Shown one piece after another: positions 16,012 through 25,736 of a DNA stretch of 35,417 nt (its first letter is position 1; each line of letters starts with the position of its first letter). The position numbers and the translations under genes were made by a program. The stretch lies in NCBI GenBank assembly GCA_026708085.1, contig JAPOVP010000152.1:1-35417 (forward strand), in the 5' to 3' direction. The notes below the pieces were generated by a model. That model saw nothing but the letters and a program-made list of their open reading frames with translations. It was not told the DNA's origin and searched no databases. Source of the DNA: Caldilineaceae bacterium (lineage in GTDB: Bacteria > Chloroflexota > Anaerolineae > Caldilineales > Caldilineaceae).

Positions 16012-17454
16012 CTATTGGATGGCAGGCATTCTAACGTCCCGCCAAGCATCCTCCCCTTCCGGCCCGAACCTCTCCAATTCTCCTAATCCAGAGACCAATT
16101 GACGGCCCTCGTCGAGGTTCGCCAGCTCACCGAGGCTGATGAGCTGCACGAGCGCGTTGCCGATAACGGTGGCTTCGCCGGGACCGGCCAGGACAGGGAT
16201 GCCGGTGGCGTCGGCGGTGAGCTGATTGAGAAGCCGGTTGCGGGAGCCGCCGCCAACGACGTGAATGACGTCGATCGGGCGTCCAGTCAAGCTCTGGAGC
16301 TCCAGGAGTACATTCCGGTATGCCAGAGCCAAGCTGTCAAAGACACAGCGAGCGATGGCGGCGTCGCTCTCCGGGGCCGCCTGGCCGCTCTGCTGGCAGA
16401 AGGCCTGGATGTGGGCGGGATGGTCGCCAGGGGGCAGGAAACGGTCGTCGTTGGGATCGACGAGAGAGCGCAGAGGTTCGGCCGACTCTGCCAGGGAGAC
16501 CAGTTCCGGGTAGGAATAAGACCTCCCTTGCTGCTCCCAGGTCGACCGGCACTGCTGCAACAGCCACAGGCCCATCACGTTTTTGAGCAGCCGGAATGAG
16601 CCGTAGACGCCGCCTTCGTTGGTGGCATTGACGGCGAGTGCTGCTTCGTTGACGACAGGCTCCTGTACCTCAAGGCCGACGAGACTCCAGGTGCCGCTGC
16701 TGATATAGGCGAAGTTACCAGTCTGGGCGGGGACGCCGGCGACTGCGCTGCCGGTGTCATGACAGGCTGGTGCAATGACAGGGATGTCTTGGTAAGTCCC
16801 GAGGCGCGTTCCCGGCTGCACGACTTCGGGGAAGAGGACGAGGGGAATGCCGAGGGCTTCCAGCAGTTCGCCGGCCCAGGAGCGGGTGAAGGGGTTGAGC
16901 ATCTGGGTGGTGGTGGCGTTGCTGAATTCGCACACCTGGGCGCCGCTCAGCCAGAAGTTGAGCAGATCGGGAACGGTGAGGAAGCGCTCCGCAATCTGTA
17001 GGTGGGGCGAACCACTCTCTACGAGGCTCATCATCTGGTAGAGCGTATTGATGGCCATGAACTGAATGCCGGTCTGTGCGAAGACCTCTGCCTTTGGGAC
17101 GCGGGCGAAGACGGCGTCGAGCATTCCCTCGGTGCGACTGTCGCGGTAGCAGACCGGGTTGCCGATGAGATTGCCGTGGCGGTCGAGGAGGCCGAAGTCG
17201 ACGCCCCAGGTGTCGACGGCCAGACTGGCGGGGGGTCCGGCTGCGTGGGCTCTGCTGAGGCCGATACCGGCCTGCACCTCTCGCCAGAGGTGAAGAATGT
17301 CCCATTGGAGGACGCCGTTGACGGTCAGCGCGTAGTTGGGAAAGCGATGAATCTCTTCCAGCTGCAGGCCGGCGCCATCGAAGTGCACTGCCATCACCCG
17401 GCCGGACTCGGCGCCGATGTCGATGGCGAGAACGGTGGTGCGTTTCTCGGTCAT
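16012..17454 (-). CDS. rhaB: Rhamnulokinase
   Basis: A 480-residue FGGY-family sugar kinase that phosphorylates L-rhamnulose to L-rhamnulose 1-phosphate with ATP. It shows the N-terminal phosphate loop AIDIGAESGR (10-19), the substrate segment DTWGVDFGLLD (81-91), the catalytic base Asp233 in ACHDTGSAV (corresponding to Asp237 of E. coli RhaB), and the C-terminal nucleotide motif VVGGGSRNRLLNQ. The assignment is reinforced by rhaA 67 bases upstream on the same strand. No strong Shine-Dalgarno sequence is visible before the ATG (only GGAC). The aldolase (RhaD or a replacement) and a rhamnose regulator are not in the window. Confidence 0.92.
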   Translation of the reverse strand: MTEKRTTVLAIDIGAESGRVMAVHFDGAGLQLEEIHRFPNYALTVNGVLQWDILHLWREVQAGIGLSRAHAAGPPASLAVDTWGVDFGLLDRHGNLIGNPVCYRDSRTEGMLDAVFARVPKAEVFAQTGIQFMAINTLYQMMSLVESGSPHLQIAERFLTVPDLLNFWLSGAQVCEFSNATTTQMLNPFTRSWAGELLEALGIPLVLFPEVVQPGTRLGTYQDIPVIAPACHDTGSAVAGVPAQTGNFAYISSGTWSLVGLEVQEPVVNEAALAVNATNEGGVYGSFRLLKNVMGLWLLQQCRSTWEQQGRSYSYPELVSLAESAEPLRSLVDPNDDRFLPPGDHPAHIQAFCQQSGQAAPESDAAIARCVFDSLALAYRNVLLELQSLTGRPIDVIHVVGGGSRNRLLNQLTADATGIPVLAGPGEATVIGNALVQLISLGELANLDEGRQLVSGLGELERFGPEGEDAWRDVRMPAIQ

Positions 17455-17521
17455 TTGTCGTCCAATACCGTTTTTTCCTGACTGGGGGGCGGACGGTCAT
17501 CTCTTGTGAAGGAACGCTTTG

Positions 17522-18796
17522 TCAGTCCCGCAGCGACTGCACTTCCCTCTCGTACTGCCGGATCTCCTGCATAAAGGCCATGCCCACCGGCACATCCTGC
17601 TGCAGGCAGTGGTAGTCCCATACGGCCGCGTGGGGCATCGCCTTCAACTCTTCCATCAGTGCCAGGCGGGTGGTGTAATCGGCATTGCGTTCGATCTCCT
17701 GCATGGTCTCTTTTGGCTCAAGCAAAGCCAGCAGCAGGGCTCGCAGGGAATTGCGGGTGCCGATTGCCCAGGCGGCCACGCGGTTGATGCTGGCGTCGAA
17801 GAAGTCCAGGCCGATGTGCACGCGGTCGAGGTGGTCCCCGCGAACGATTTCCTGCATGATCGCCTGCAGCTCGTCGCTGAAGGTAACGACATGGTCGCTG
17901 TCCCAGCGTACGCCGCGGCTCACATGGAGGACCAGCTCTGAAACGAAGAGGAGACAGGCCGATATCTTATCGGAGATGACCTCGGTCGGGTGAAAGTGGC
18001 CGGCGTCGAGGCAGAGGGCCTGGCCGTTCTGCGCGGCGTAGCCCAGATAGAATTCGTGCGAGCCGACGACGTAACTCTCTGAACCGAGACCGAAGAGTTT
18101 ACATTCGATGGCGTCACGGTTGTAGCTGGGATCGATCTCCTTCTCAAATATCTGGTCCAAGGCGTCTTTGAGCAGGCGGCGCGGGGTTGCGCGGTCGCTG
18201 GGCGTGTCTTTAAGTCCGTCGGGGATCCAAATATTGGTCATTGCGGGCGTGCCCAGCTCTCGGCCAAAGAAGCTGCCGATCTCGCGGCAGGCGATACAGT
18301 GCTGGATCCAGAACTGGCGGATGTCATTGTCGAAGGAGGCGAGGGTGAAACCATCTTCGGCCAGGGCGTGTGAGAACAGTGTAGGATTGAAGTCGATGCC
18401 GCGGCCGTTTTCTTTGGCCCAGTCTGCCCAGCCCTGAAAGTGGCGGGGCTCGATCTCATTGCGGGCCGGCTTCTCATCGGTATCGGGGTACATGGCGTGA
18501 AGATTGAGGCGGTGATTGCCAGGGATGATGCTGTAGGCGATATCCAGGTCGCTGCGCAGCTCGTCCACGGTTCGGGCGCGCCCGGGATAGTTGCCGGTCG
18601 CCATGAGGCCGCCGCCCAGGCCCCGGCCGGGCTCTTCAAAGCCGAGCACGTCATCGCCCTGCCAGCAATGGAGGCTGATGGGTACGCCGCGCAGCGTTTT
18701 CAGGGCCTGCTCCGTATCCACGCCGATGGCCGCGTATCTTTCCTGAGCCAGGGCGTAGGCGCCTTCGATCTGTTTGGATGTCGTAGCAAAGTTCAT
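17522..18796 (-). CDS. rhaA: L-rhamnose isomerase
   Basis: A 424-residue isomerase converting L-rhamnose to L-rhamnulose, the first catabolic step. It matches the RhaA family along its whole length: HCWQGDDV and [11 protein letters not shown] near the N-terminus, [17 protein letters not shown] in the middle, RWDSDHVV, and [13 protein letters not shown] near the C-terminus. Counting one extra residue for the in-frame TTG just upstream, the metal ligands are His268, Asp300 and Asp302, as in E. coli RhaA (262, 294, 296). The start is the ATG at 18796, with GGAGT six bases upstream; the preceding TTG is unlikely. rhaB follows, so rhaAB forms an operon. Confidence 0.95.
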   Translation of the reverse strand: MNFATTSKQIEGAYALAQERYAAIGVDTEQALKTLRGVPISLHCWQGDDVLGFEEPGRGLGGGLMATGNYPGRARTVDELRSDLDIAYSIIPGNHRLNLHAMYPDTDEKPARNEIEPRHFQGWADWAKENGRGIDFNPTLFSHALAEDGFTLASFDNDIRQFWIQHCIACREIGSFFGRELGTPAMTNIWIPDGLKDTPSDRATPRRLLKDALDQIFEKEIDPSYNRDAIECKLFGLGSESYVVGSHEFYLGYAAQNGQALCLDAGHFHPTEVISDKISACLLFVSELVLHVSRGVRWDSDHVVTFSDELQAIMQEIVRGDHLDRVHIGLDFFDASINRVAAWAIGTRNSLRALLLALLEPKETMQEIERNADYTTRLALMEELKAMPHAAVWDYHCLQQDVPVGMAFMQEIRQYEREVQSLRD

Positions 18797-19283
18797 CAAG
18801 TCACTCCATTTAGACGGGAACGCTTTTGGTGTTCATTTGGCCATGCGGCTGTCCTCCGCTCAGGCAGGACGTATTATTGTCGGAGGGCGTGCTTACCAGA
18901 GTTCTTTGTGCTGTTCTCTGTACATTCCATAGCGCGTACCAGGGTAAATCAAAGGTCCAATACAACGACTGGATCGGTCCATAGCGTAGCAACGAAAGCC
19001 ACTTAGAGGACGCCGCGCGGAGAAACGGCTGGTGCGAGAGATTTGACAGGAACAGATGGTGCAGGAGGACTCATTGCGTAGCTAAGGGCAGTAGTATTTC
19101 TATCTCAGGCGAAGGCCATCACAGGCCGATATTCCCGCGGCCCTCAGGAGGGATGGCGGCAAAGGCTTAATGCCCGTTCTGCGGTGCGCGCGCGGGTGCA
19201 GAAAATTCACAGGGAGGCCCGTCCCGTCTGTACTGTGATGAAACCGCTGTGGAGACTGCGAATTCGGCGACCGGTCAACGTGC
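18797..19283. other. Intergenic region upstream of rhaA
   Basis: About 490 bases without a convincing gene, between the end of dnaE and rhaA, both on the minus strand. It should hold the rhaAB promoter and sugar-responsive control, but I find no good -35/-10 pair. The word TCCATAGCG occurs twice (18926-18934 and 18978-18986), 52 bases apart. No terminator with a T-run follows dnaE within the first 100 bases. Confidence 0.5.
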
Positions 19284-22200
19284 TCAAGGTTGGTCTTCCA
19301 CCGCCACCTTTACTTTGAAATGATTACGCAGGTCATTGAGAAGGCGGGCGCTGACGTTACAGTATTCGTTGGGGAAGGTAAGCTGATGGCGGGAGCCATT
19401 TGTCTCCAAGACGACGACGAACTGGTCCCGACCTTTTGGATCGCGCACTGCGTCGAAGATCTCCCGCAGCCGGTATTTGTCGCGACTGAACTGGCCGGAG
19501 CGGTTGAAGGTGATGCGCAGGAGCTGGCGGCCGTTCTCGGCGTGGGGAGCTGTATCGGCTGCTTCAGAATCCGGAACTTGGGCGGCGCCGGCCAGTCCTC
19601 CGTTGAACATTGGAGACTGTACTTCGGACGCAGGCTGCTCCGGCACTGCGCCTCCCCGGGCCTGATTCTCGCCTGAATCCGGCACTTCGGCCTCGTTGAC
19701 AGTACGGTTCGGCCCTGCGGGCGCGTCCGACAGGGGCGTGACAGCGTCCACCCCTCCGTTCTTCGCCGGCATGCCGGGGGAGGGACCGGATGGCTCAGGA
19801 TAGCCCTCAGAGCTCTCGGCGACATTGGTCACCCTGGCAGCGGCTTCCTCCCCGGTTTCCGGCGGAGGTTGGCGGGAGAATTCGGCGTCGAAGGGAGGCG
19901 CCGTTATGTCCATAGGCGGCTCGGCGGGCAGAACGTCATCGGGCGGGGGCATGTGTTCCAAGTCGCTACCGTTTGACCAGGCGCCCGGGTCAGCGTTCCA
20001 CTCGCCAGCGGCCTCGGCCCGGTTGTCATCGGGCTTTGCCCGCCCGAACTCAATCGAGGTTTGGAGCGTATCCACCAGGACGCTTGTGCGCGCACTGCGG
20101 GTCTGGGCCTTTCCCTTGACCAGCACGACCCGCTCCTCTTGCAGGTCTTCCTTACACTTTTCGTATACGGAAGGGAAGAGGACCGCTTCGCACTGGCCTT
20201 GCATATCCTCCAGCTGGACAAAGGCCATCTTGTCGCCCTTCTTGGTCACCGTGGTACGGATCGAGGACAACATTCCGACCAGCGTCACGTTTTTGCCATC
20301 GTGTCTCTCGTTCAGCTCCGGGCAGGGACAGGTGATGATTTGACTCAGGTCTACATTTAGTTGCTGCACCGGGTGGCTGCTGACATAGACGCCGAGGAGA
20401 TCCTTTTCCCACTCGAACCGCTCCCGATCGCTGGGCCTGGCTCCAGCCGCTACCTCGTGCTCCGGCAGCCGGATAGGAAACTGGTCCGGCTGCGCTTCTC
20501 CACCGGTTCCGGCGAAGAGATCGAACATCGACAGCTGCCCGCTCTCTCTGGCGCTGTGCGTGGCGGCCGAACGGGCGATACACTGGTCGATCACTTCGAG
20601 AAGCTGGCGGCGGAGCTGCCCCTTCCCCTGTTCAGACTGCCGGCCGAAGCGGTCGAACGCACCCACCTTGATCAGACATTCGAGGGAGCGCTTGTTCACC
20701 TGGCGCAGATCGACGCGGTCGCAGAGGTCCTCAAGGTTGAGGAAGGGACCGCCCTCGGCGCGGGCGTCCAGGATTGCCTGCACCGGGCCGACGCCGACAT
20801 TCTTGACGGCGGCCATGCCAAAGCGGATGGCAGAGCGTGGGTGCACCGGAAATTCGTATGCGAGGGTCGGGTCCTTAGGCAGCTTCTCTTGCTCGGCGTC
20901 TTCGGGCAGATCCTGGATCGCGAAATCGAGGCCGCTGTGGTTCACGTCGGGCGGTAGCACGTGAATGCCCATACGCCGGCATTCCTGGATGAAGTTGATC
21001 ACCTTTTCGGTCTTATCCCGCTCGACGAGAAGGAGCGCCGCCATATACTCGACCGGATAGTTCGCCTTGAGGTAGGCGGTCTGCACGGTGATGACGGCGT
21101 AGTCGGCTGCGTGGGCCTTGTTGAAGCCGTAGCGGGCGAAGAATTCGATGTCTGCGTAGATGGCCTGGGCCTCGCTGGCGGAGATGCCATTTTTGCCGCA
21201 GCCGCCGATGAACAGGGCCTTGTGATACTCGATCTTCGAAGCGTCCTTCTTGCTTACAGCCTGCCGCACAAGGTCGGCCTCTCCAGGTGTATAGTCGGCC
21301 AGCTGGTTCAGAATCTGGATGATCTGTTCCTGGTAGACGATGATCCCGTAGGTCTCCGCCAGGATCGGCTCGAGGGCGGGATGTTTTACTTCCATCTCCT
21401 CTTCGCCGTGCATACGCCTGATATAGTTGGGGATGTACTCCATGGGGCCCGGTCGATAGAGCGAGATAGTGGCGATGATGTGCTCAAAGGCGGTGGGCTT
21501 CATCTCGGTAAGTACGCGCCTCATCCCCGGGGATTCCACCTGGAAGACGCCGCTCACTTCACCGCTGGACAGCAGGCGGAATGAGGGCTCGGCCTCCGGG
21601 CCTTCGATTGGGATGGAGTCGAGGCCGTATTCGATTCCATGGTTCTCCTTGATGAGTCGGCATGCCTCGCGCATAACGGTCAACGTGCTCAGCCCGAGGA
21701 AGTCGATTTTGAGCAGGCCCAGCGATTCCAGGATAGGGAATTCAAACTGTGTAATTGTCTCGGTAATTGCCCCTTTTGAGCCGCGCATCAGAGGCGTGTA
21801 GTTGGTCAGGTCTTTATCGGCGACGATAACGGCGGCGGCGTGGATGCCGGCGTGGCGGGCAACCCCCTCAAGTTGCATCGAGGTATCCAGCAGAGAGCGT
21901 TCCCAGCCATCTTTGCCATAGAGCTCTTTGAGCTCCGGATCGTAGAATTCATGGCCTTCGGTCAGCACATCCTGAATCGTGGCGGGATTGCCGGGAATCG
22001 CCGGGATCATCTTGGCGATACGGTCGACATCATCGAGCGCGATATCCTGGGCGCGTCCGACATCGCGAATGGCGGCGCGGGCCTTCATGCGGCCAAAGGT
22101 AGCGATTTGGGCAACCTGATCGGCGCCGTATTTGTCGACTGTGTAGCGGATCATCTCTTCGCGTTGATCGTCGGGGAAGTCGAGGTCGAAGTCGGGCATG

Positions 22201-23405
22201 GTCACACGGCCGGGGTTCAGAAAACGCTCAAAGATGAGATTGTTATGAATCGGGTCCAGCCCGGTGATTCCGATACAGTAGGCGACCAATGAACCTGCCC
22301 CGGAGCCGCGCAAGGTCCACCAGATGTTGCGGCTGCGGGCAAAATCGCACAGGTCGGCCACAATGAGAAAGTAAACGTCGAATCCCATTTCGTGGATAAT
22401 GCGCAGCTCCCGTTCCTTGCGCTCCTGTACTTCCTCGTGGCTGGCCCGGTCGCCGTACAGACGCTGCAGGCCCTTGTCGGTCAGATGGCGCAGGTAGGTC
22501 TCATAGGTGAAGCCCTGCGGGATTTCCATTTCGGGAAGGTGATAGTCGTCGTCTTCCAGATCGACGTCACACTTTTCGGCGACGAGGAGGGTGTTGTCGA
22601 AGGCGGAAGCTGGGAGATCGAGCAGGGGGCGGAAGGTGTCTTCCATCTGCTGACGGCTCTTGAGGAAATAGCTCTGGTCACTGAGCCGCATCCGTTTGTC
22701 ATCATTCATCTTGGCATTGGTCTGCACGCACAGCAGGACTTCATGGGGGGAGGCATCGTTTTCACTCACATAGTGAACGTCATTCGTCACCAGCAGGTCC
22801 AGGTCGAACTTATTGGCCCACGGGATGAGAGTGCGATTCACCTCCTGCAGCTCGGGGATATTGTGTTCCTGAACTTCAATAAAGAAGTTCTCCTTGCCGA
22901 AGACATCCTTATACCACCCCAGGCGCTCGTAAGCTTCTTTCTCTTTGCCCTGGGACAGGAGGGCGGGCACCTCAGCGCCGAGACAGCCGGTGGTGCACAG
23001 GATTCCCTCGGCGTGTGCGGCCAGGAAATCATGGTCGACACGGGGCTTGTAATAGAATCCATCGGTATTGCTGCGGCTCACTATCTTCAGGATATTGCGG
23101 TAGCCGGTCATATTCCTGGCGAGGAGCAGCAGATGATAGTTTTCCTTATCAAGCTGTGGATCGCGGCCGCCCATTGGCCGTTGCCAGAGGGTCTGGTAGG
23201 CCTCCACGCCGATAATCGGTTTGATCTCAGCGTTACTGCAGGCGCGGAAGAACTCGATGACGCCGTGCATGGCACCGTGATCGGTGAGAGCAAGCGCAGA
23301 ATGGCCCAGACGGGCGGCCTCGCTGACGAGATCGTCGATGCGGCCTAGACCGTCGAGGAGGGAGTACTCGGAATGGGTGTGGAGGTGGACAAAGTCGTTG
23401 GACAT
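19284..23405 (-). CDS. dnaE: DNA polymerase III alpha subunit
   Basis: A 1373-residue replicative polymerase. The N-terminal PHP domain begins [13 protein letters not shown] and seems to keep all metal ligands (His7, His9, Asp18, His43, Glu68, His91, Cys141, Asp209, His211), so a zinc-dependent proofreading activity is possible. The polymerase aspartates are Asp405 and Asp407 (PDFDLDF) and Asp568 (IDFLGL). A helix-hairpin-helix (about 850-860) and an OB fold (about 1030-1100) follow. It is longer than typical DnaE1 (about 1160): a Pro/Glu/Ala-rich, probably disordered linker of about 165 residues leads to a compact C-terminal domain of about 80 residues starting [11 protein letters not shown]. 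The start fits the conserved N-terminus although no Shine-Dalgarno sequence is visible; the upstream bases are pyrimidine-rich. Confidence 0.95.
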   Translation of the reverse strand: MSNDFVHLHTHSEYSLLDGLGRIDDLVSEAARLGHSALALTDHGAMHGVIEFFRACSNAEIKPIIGVEAYQTLWQRPMGGRDPQLDKENYHLLLLARNMTGYRNILKIVSRSNTDGFYYKPRVDHDFLAAHAEGILCTTGCLGAEVPALLSQGKEKEAYERLGWYKDVFGKENFFIEVQEHNIPELQEVNRTLIPWANKFDLDLLVTNDVHYVSENDASPHEVLLCVQTNAKMNDDKRMRLSDQSYFLKSRQQMEDTFRPLLDLPASAFDNTLLVAEKCDVDLEDDDYHLPEMEIPQGFTYETYLRHLTDKGLQRLYGDRASHEEVQERKERELRIIHEMGFDVYFLIVADLCDFARSRNIWWTLRGSGAGSLVAYCIGITGLDPIHNNLIFERFLNPGRVTMPDFDLDFPDDQREEMIRYTVDKYGADQVAQIATFGRMKARAAIRDVGRAQDIALDDVDRIAKMIPAIPGNPATIQDVLTEGHEFYDPELKELYGKDGWERSLLDTSMQLEGVARHAGIHAAAVIVADKDLTNYTPLMRGSKGAITETITQFEFPILESLGLLKIDFLGLSTLTVMREACRLIKENHGIEYGLDSIPIEGPEAEPSFRLLSSGEVSGVFQVESPGMRRVLTEMKPTAFEHIIATISLYRPGPMEYIPNYIRRMHGEEEMEVKHPALEPILAETYGIIVYQEQIIQILNQLADYTPGEADLVRQAVSKKDASKIEYHKALFIGGCGKNGISASEAQAIYADIEFFARYGFNKAHAADYAVITVQTAYLKANYPVEYMAALLLVERDKTEKVINFIQECRRMGIHVLPPDVNHSGLDFAIQDLPEDAEQEKLPKDPTLAYEFPVHPRSAIRFGMAAVKNVGVGPVQAILDARAEGGPFLNLEDLCDRVDLRQVNKRSLECLIKVGAFDRFGRQSEQGKGQLRRQLLEVIDQCIARSAATHSARESGQLSMFDLFAGTGGEAQPDQFPIRLPEHEVAAGARPSDRERFEWEKDLLGVYVSSHPVQQLNVDLSQIITCPCPELNERHDGKNVTLVGMLSSIRTTVTKKGDKMAFVQLEDMQGQCEAVLFPSVYEKCKEDLQEERVVLVKGKAQTRSARTSVLVDTLQTSIEFGRAKPDDNRAEAAGEWNADPGAWSNGSDLEHMPPPDDVLPAEPPMDITAPPFDAEFSRQPPPETGEEAAARVTNVAESSEGYPEPSGPSPGMPAKNGGVDAVTPLSDAPAGPNRTVNEAEVPDSGENQARGGAVPEQPASEVQSPMFNGGLAGAAQVPDSEAADTAPHAENGRQLLRITFNRSGQFSRDKYRLREIFDAVRDPKGRDQFVVVLETNGSRHQLTFPNEYCNVSARLLNDLRNHFKVKVAVEDQP

Positions 23406-23542
23406 GGGAGGGTTGGGAGGTCAGGAAGATGAATGCCGCGCCCAGCGCGAGGGCGGCATGGATAGGGCTGTTCCAATCTTACATCAAGACGGCTACCGCA
23501 GACAACGCGCAGGCATAGCGACGATGCAGTGATTTGGGGGCG

Positions 23543-24457
23543 TCATTCCGCTTCAAGTTGCTCCGGCGTCAGCTGATGCCAGAAGAGTTCACCGGACTCG
23601 AAAATGTCTTGGATGCGGTCGTCCCGATAGAGACCGGAGACGACCGCGAATGCGCGCTTGCCGGTAAACCGGGTCATGAATTCGGCGTTACGGAGGGCCC
23701 TTTTGGTGTCCCTGCCATTTGCGGTGTAGGAGATTTCAACAGCGACGTAGCAGACTTCACCGTCCTCTGCCGTGGCTTCCATAATCAGGTCGGCCACGCG
23801 GAAACTTCTCAGATCGGAGACAAGAATATCAGAAGTGTCGGCCGAATCGATCAGATCCAGGAGTTCATCTTGTGTTAGATTCTTCGTCCTCCGCAGATTC
23901 AGGTCCCTGGCAATAACGGCGGCGTCGGCAAGCGCGACATTTCTAGCATGGGCACCCTTTAGTTGCCCCAAGTCATCGGTAATTCTCTTGAACATGACGT
24001 CGTGCCCATCCGACCGGGCTTCGGCCCTAGCAAAACGGGCGTCGACCTCATCAAAACGGGCGTCGACCCTATCCAACCGGGCGTCGACCTCATCAAAACG
24101 GGCATCGACCCTAGCCAACCGGGCGTCGACCTCATCAAAACGGGCATCGACCCCGTCGAAACGGGCGTCAACCCCATCAAAACGGGTATCGACCCTATCC
24201 AACCGGGCGTCGACCCCGTCGAAACGGACATCAGCCCCATCGAAACGACTATTCGTGGCTGCCACAAACCGGTCCATCTGAGCCTTGAACTCGTTCATCT
24301 CCGATTTGAACTCGCGCATCTCCGCCACAAACATGGCAAAGTTTTGAGGAAGATCCAACAGTTCACGAGACAGCAGCCGTGCCCGCAGGGCTTCAAGCCA
24401 CTCAGGGTGCTCGTCAAGAACCCGGATCAGGTCCTCCATCGTGTTTATTGTACTCAC
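23543..24457 (-). CDS. Coiled-coil protein with PD-(D/E)XK-like C-terminal domain
   Basis: A 304-residue protein that I cannot name. Residues 1-70 are helical and charged. Residues 71-149 are eleven heptads of the form RFDGVDA/RLDRVDA/RFDEVDA, with Phe/Leu and Val at the two core positions, so a long coiled coil is expected. The C-terminal part (about 185-304) has an alpha/beta pattern with FRVADLIMEAT followed by YVAVEISYTANGRDTKRA; Asp223 and Glu241-x-Ser243 are arranged like a PD-(D/E)XK nuclease core with the Lys replaced. That assignment is inferred. The start is GTG, with GAGAGG five bases upstream. It is divergent from hsp20. DNA tethering or a selfish or defence role is possible but unproven. 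Confidence 0.7.
   Translation of the reverse strand: MSTINTMEDLIRVLDEHPEWLEALRARLLSRELLDLPQNFAMFVAEMREFKSEMNEFKAQMDRFVAATNSRFDGADVRFDGVDARLDRVDTRFDGVDARFDGVDARFDEVDARLARVDARFDEVDARLDRVDARFDEVDARFARAEARSDGHDVMFKRITDDLGQLKGAHARNVALADAAVIARDLNLRRTKNLTQDELLDLIDSADTSDILVSDLRSFRVADLIMEATAEDGEVCYVAVEISYTANGRDTKRALRNAEFMTRFTGKRAFAVVSGLYRDDRIQDIFESGELFWHQLTPEQLEAE
24016..24246 (-). repeat. 21-bp tandem repeat, 11 copies, within a coding sequence
   Basis: The plus strand reads as near-identical 21-base units beginning GGGCGTCGACC, with unit starts at 24016, 24037, 24058 and so on to 24226. Each unit encodes exactly one heptad of the coiled coil on the minus strand, so any gain or loss keeps the frame. 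Variants alternate GTCGACC with ATCGACC, and CATCAAAAC with TATCCAACC or CGTCGAAAC. Confidence 0.9.
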
Positions 24458-24811
24458 ATCCGCCTCTCCGCAGTAGAACTATTCTGTCAAAGGGCCGACG
24501 AATGCTACTGAATTGGCCAGCTTCGCAGGACGTTCCCCGTTCCTTATCTCGCACACGTGTTCTTTCCCATCATCATACCCCAATCACTTACTGCAGACAA
24601 AGCGTTTCCGACACCGATATCGATACGGGCCTCTTACTTTTCTTATACGTGGCACTTATGTTCCTCTAACTTTGCGTTGACTTCAATCTAATATTGAGCG
24701 GTTATCCTGATAGTTGCATGTGGCGGACAGGCAGCCACATCGAAATCCACACATAACGGCCAGTTTTGATAGCGCCTTTGAGCAGAAGCGCCGGCGCTAA
24801 CTGGAAAGTTC
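24458..24811. other. Divergent intergenic region between the coiled-coil gene and hsp20
   Basis: About 350 bases, AT-richer than the genes around it, with no convincing gene. It should hold both divergent promoters. TTGACT at 24677-24682 (plus) and a TTGACA on the minus strand at about 24485-24490 look like -35 boxes, but neither has a good -10 at 16-18 bases. No CIRCE element is present, so hsp20 does not show HrcA control here. Confidence 0.45.
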
Positions 24812-24823
24812 AGGAGGCAAACA

Positions 24824-25297
24824 ATGAGTAGAATCGTACGATGGGACCCGTTCCGTGAGATGATATCGGTGCGCAATCAGATGGACCAGCTCGTAGGTGA
24901 TCTTTTCCGGGAGCCGGCTGGATGGCAGGGCAACGGCGAAGGCAGCCACATGCGGCTGCCGCTGGATGTCAGCGAGGATGACAACAGCTACAGTGTGACG
25001 GCGTCGTTGCCCGGCATCGACCCGGCCGACCTTGAGATCAGTTTTTCGGAGAATTCGCTTACCATCCAGGGCGAGACCCAGGCGGAAAGCGTTGAGGAAA
25101 ACGCAAAGTGGCATCTGCGGGAACGCAGTTTCGGCAGGTTCGTGCGCAGCATCACGTTGCCGGCAGCCGTAAACGCCGACGACATCAGCGCCGACTACGA
25201 GGACGGCGTTCTCACCCTGACCCTGCCGAAGGCAGACGAGGTCAAGCCCCGAATCATCGCGGTGCGCGGCGGAGATGAAAAGGCGGTTGCAGCCTAG
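24824..25297 (+). CDS. Small heat shock protein, Hsp20 family
   Basis: A 157-residue ATP-independent holding chaperone. The N-terminal arm MSRIVRWDPFREM is typical of bacterial class A Hsp20. The alpha-crystallin domain runs from about 45 to 140, beginning LPLDVSEDDNSYSV and containing SLPGIDPADLEIS and ITLPAAVNADDI, with the conserved end DGVLTLTLPKAD. The short tail RIIAV supplies the I-x-I/V type anchor used for oligomer assembly. AGGAGG six bases before the ATG is a near-perfect ribosome-binding site. The gene stands alone, with its own terminator downstream and an unrelated divergent gene upstream. Specific stress control is not evident from the upstream sequence. Confidence 0.93.
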   Translation: MSRIVRWDPFREMISVRNQMDQLVGDLFREPAGWQGNGEGSHMRLPLDVSEDDNSYSVTASLPGIDPADLEISFSENSLTIQGETQAESVEENAKWHLRERSFGRFVRSITLPAAVNADDISADYEDGVLTLTLPKADEVKPRIIAVRGGDEKAVAA

Positions 25298-25332
25298 ACT
25301 GGCTCCCGTCTGTAGTTTAGGAAGAAGGACCG

Positions 25333-25371
25333 GAAGAGGCACTGGCGGAGCAGCCGGTGCCTCTTCTTGCA
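25333..25371 (+). terminator. Intrinsic terminator of hsp20
   Basis: A 14-base stem with a single G-T wobble, GAAGAGGCACTGGC (25333-25346) and GCCGGTGCCTCTTC (25353-25366), has a 6-base loop. It is followed by a short, weak T-containing tail (TTGCACTTTG). It sits 36 bases after the hsp20 stop. Confidence 0.65.
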
Positions 25372-25402
25372 CTTTGTCTCAGGTCCCAAATTCAGGGGAG
25401 GA

Positions 25403-25428
25403 GCCCCGACAAGAAGCTCTGTCGGGGC
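25403..25428 (+). other. Second hairpin after hsp20
   Basis: A perfect 9-base inverted repeat, GCCCCGACA with TGTCGGGGC, with an 8-base loop. No T-run follows on either strand. It may back up the hsp20 terminator or protect a transcript end. Confidence 0.45.
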
Positions 25429-25736
25429 CCCAAAAGGAGGAAGGAAGGAGGATGCTCGCGGTTGAAGCTTAGGCGATGCCGACCCCACTCGACACCAGCT
25501 TCAACCACTTGCGACAACTATATCTCTGTTTCAGCCGATTCTCACTAGGCAACATGCATAATGATTTTTCTGTTTCGCTGGATGGTTTGACTGCAAGAGG
25601 CGACTTCAGGGTGGATCCTTACGTACAAGACGTACGTTATGTACAATTGCCGCGCTATTTCGGGGTCGTGAGCGGTTCAGGGGCGGCCTGTGTTAAAATT
25701 GTGCGGCAAGTTTGGTTACACTCAGGATCCAGAGAG
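25429..25736. other. Upstream region of selD
   Basis: About 300 bases with no convincing separate gene. An open frame from 25476 is in phase with selD and ends at its UGA codon, but its sequence before 25737 is not SelD-like. GTAC occurs three times at 9-base spacing (25623, 25632, 25641). TAAAAT at 25694-25699 is a possible -10 for selD without a clear -35. Confidence 0.4.

Noticed and set aside
22392..23348. Plus-strand open frame of 318 codons opposite dnaE
   Set aside because: It is antisense to the strongly conserved PHP and polymerase coding sequence of dnaE and has no recognisable motif.
24016..24246. CRISPR array
   Set aside because: Units are 21 bases with no spacers between them and they encode one heptad each in a long reading frame, so this is a coding tandem repeat.
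24661..24720. Heat-shock promoter or CIRCE element for hsp20
   Set aside because: No TTAGCACTC-type inverted repeat is present, and the TTGACT at 24677 has no -10 at an acceptable distance.
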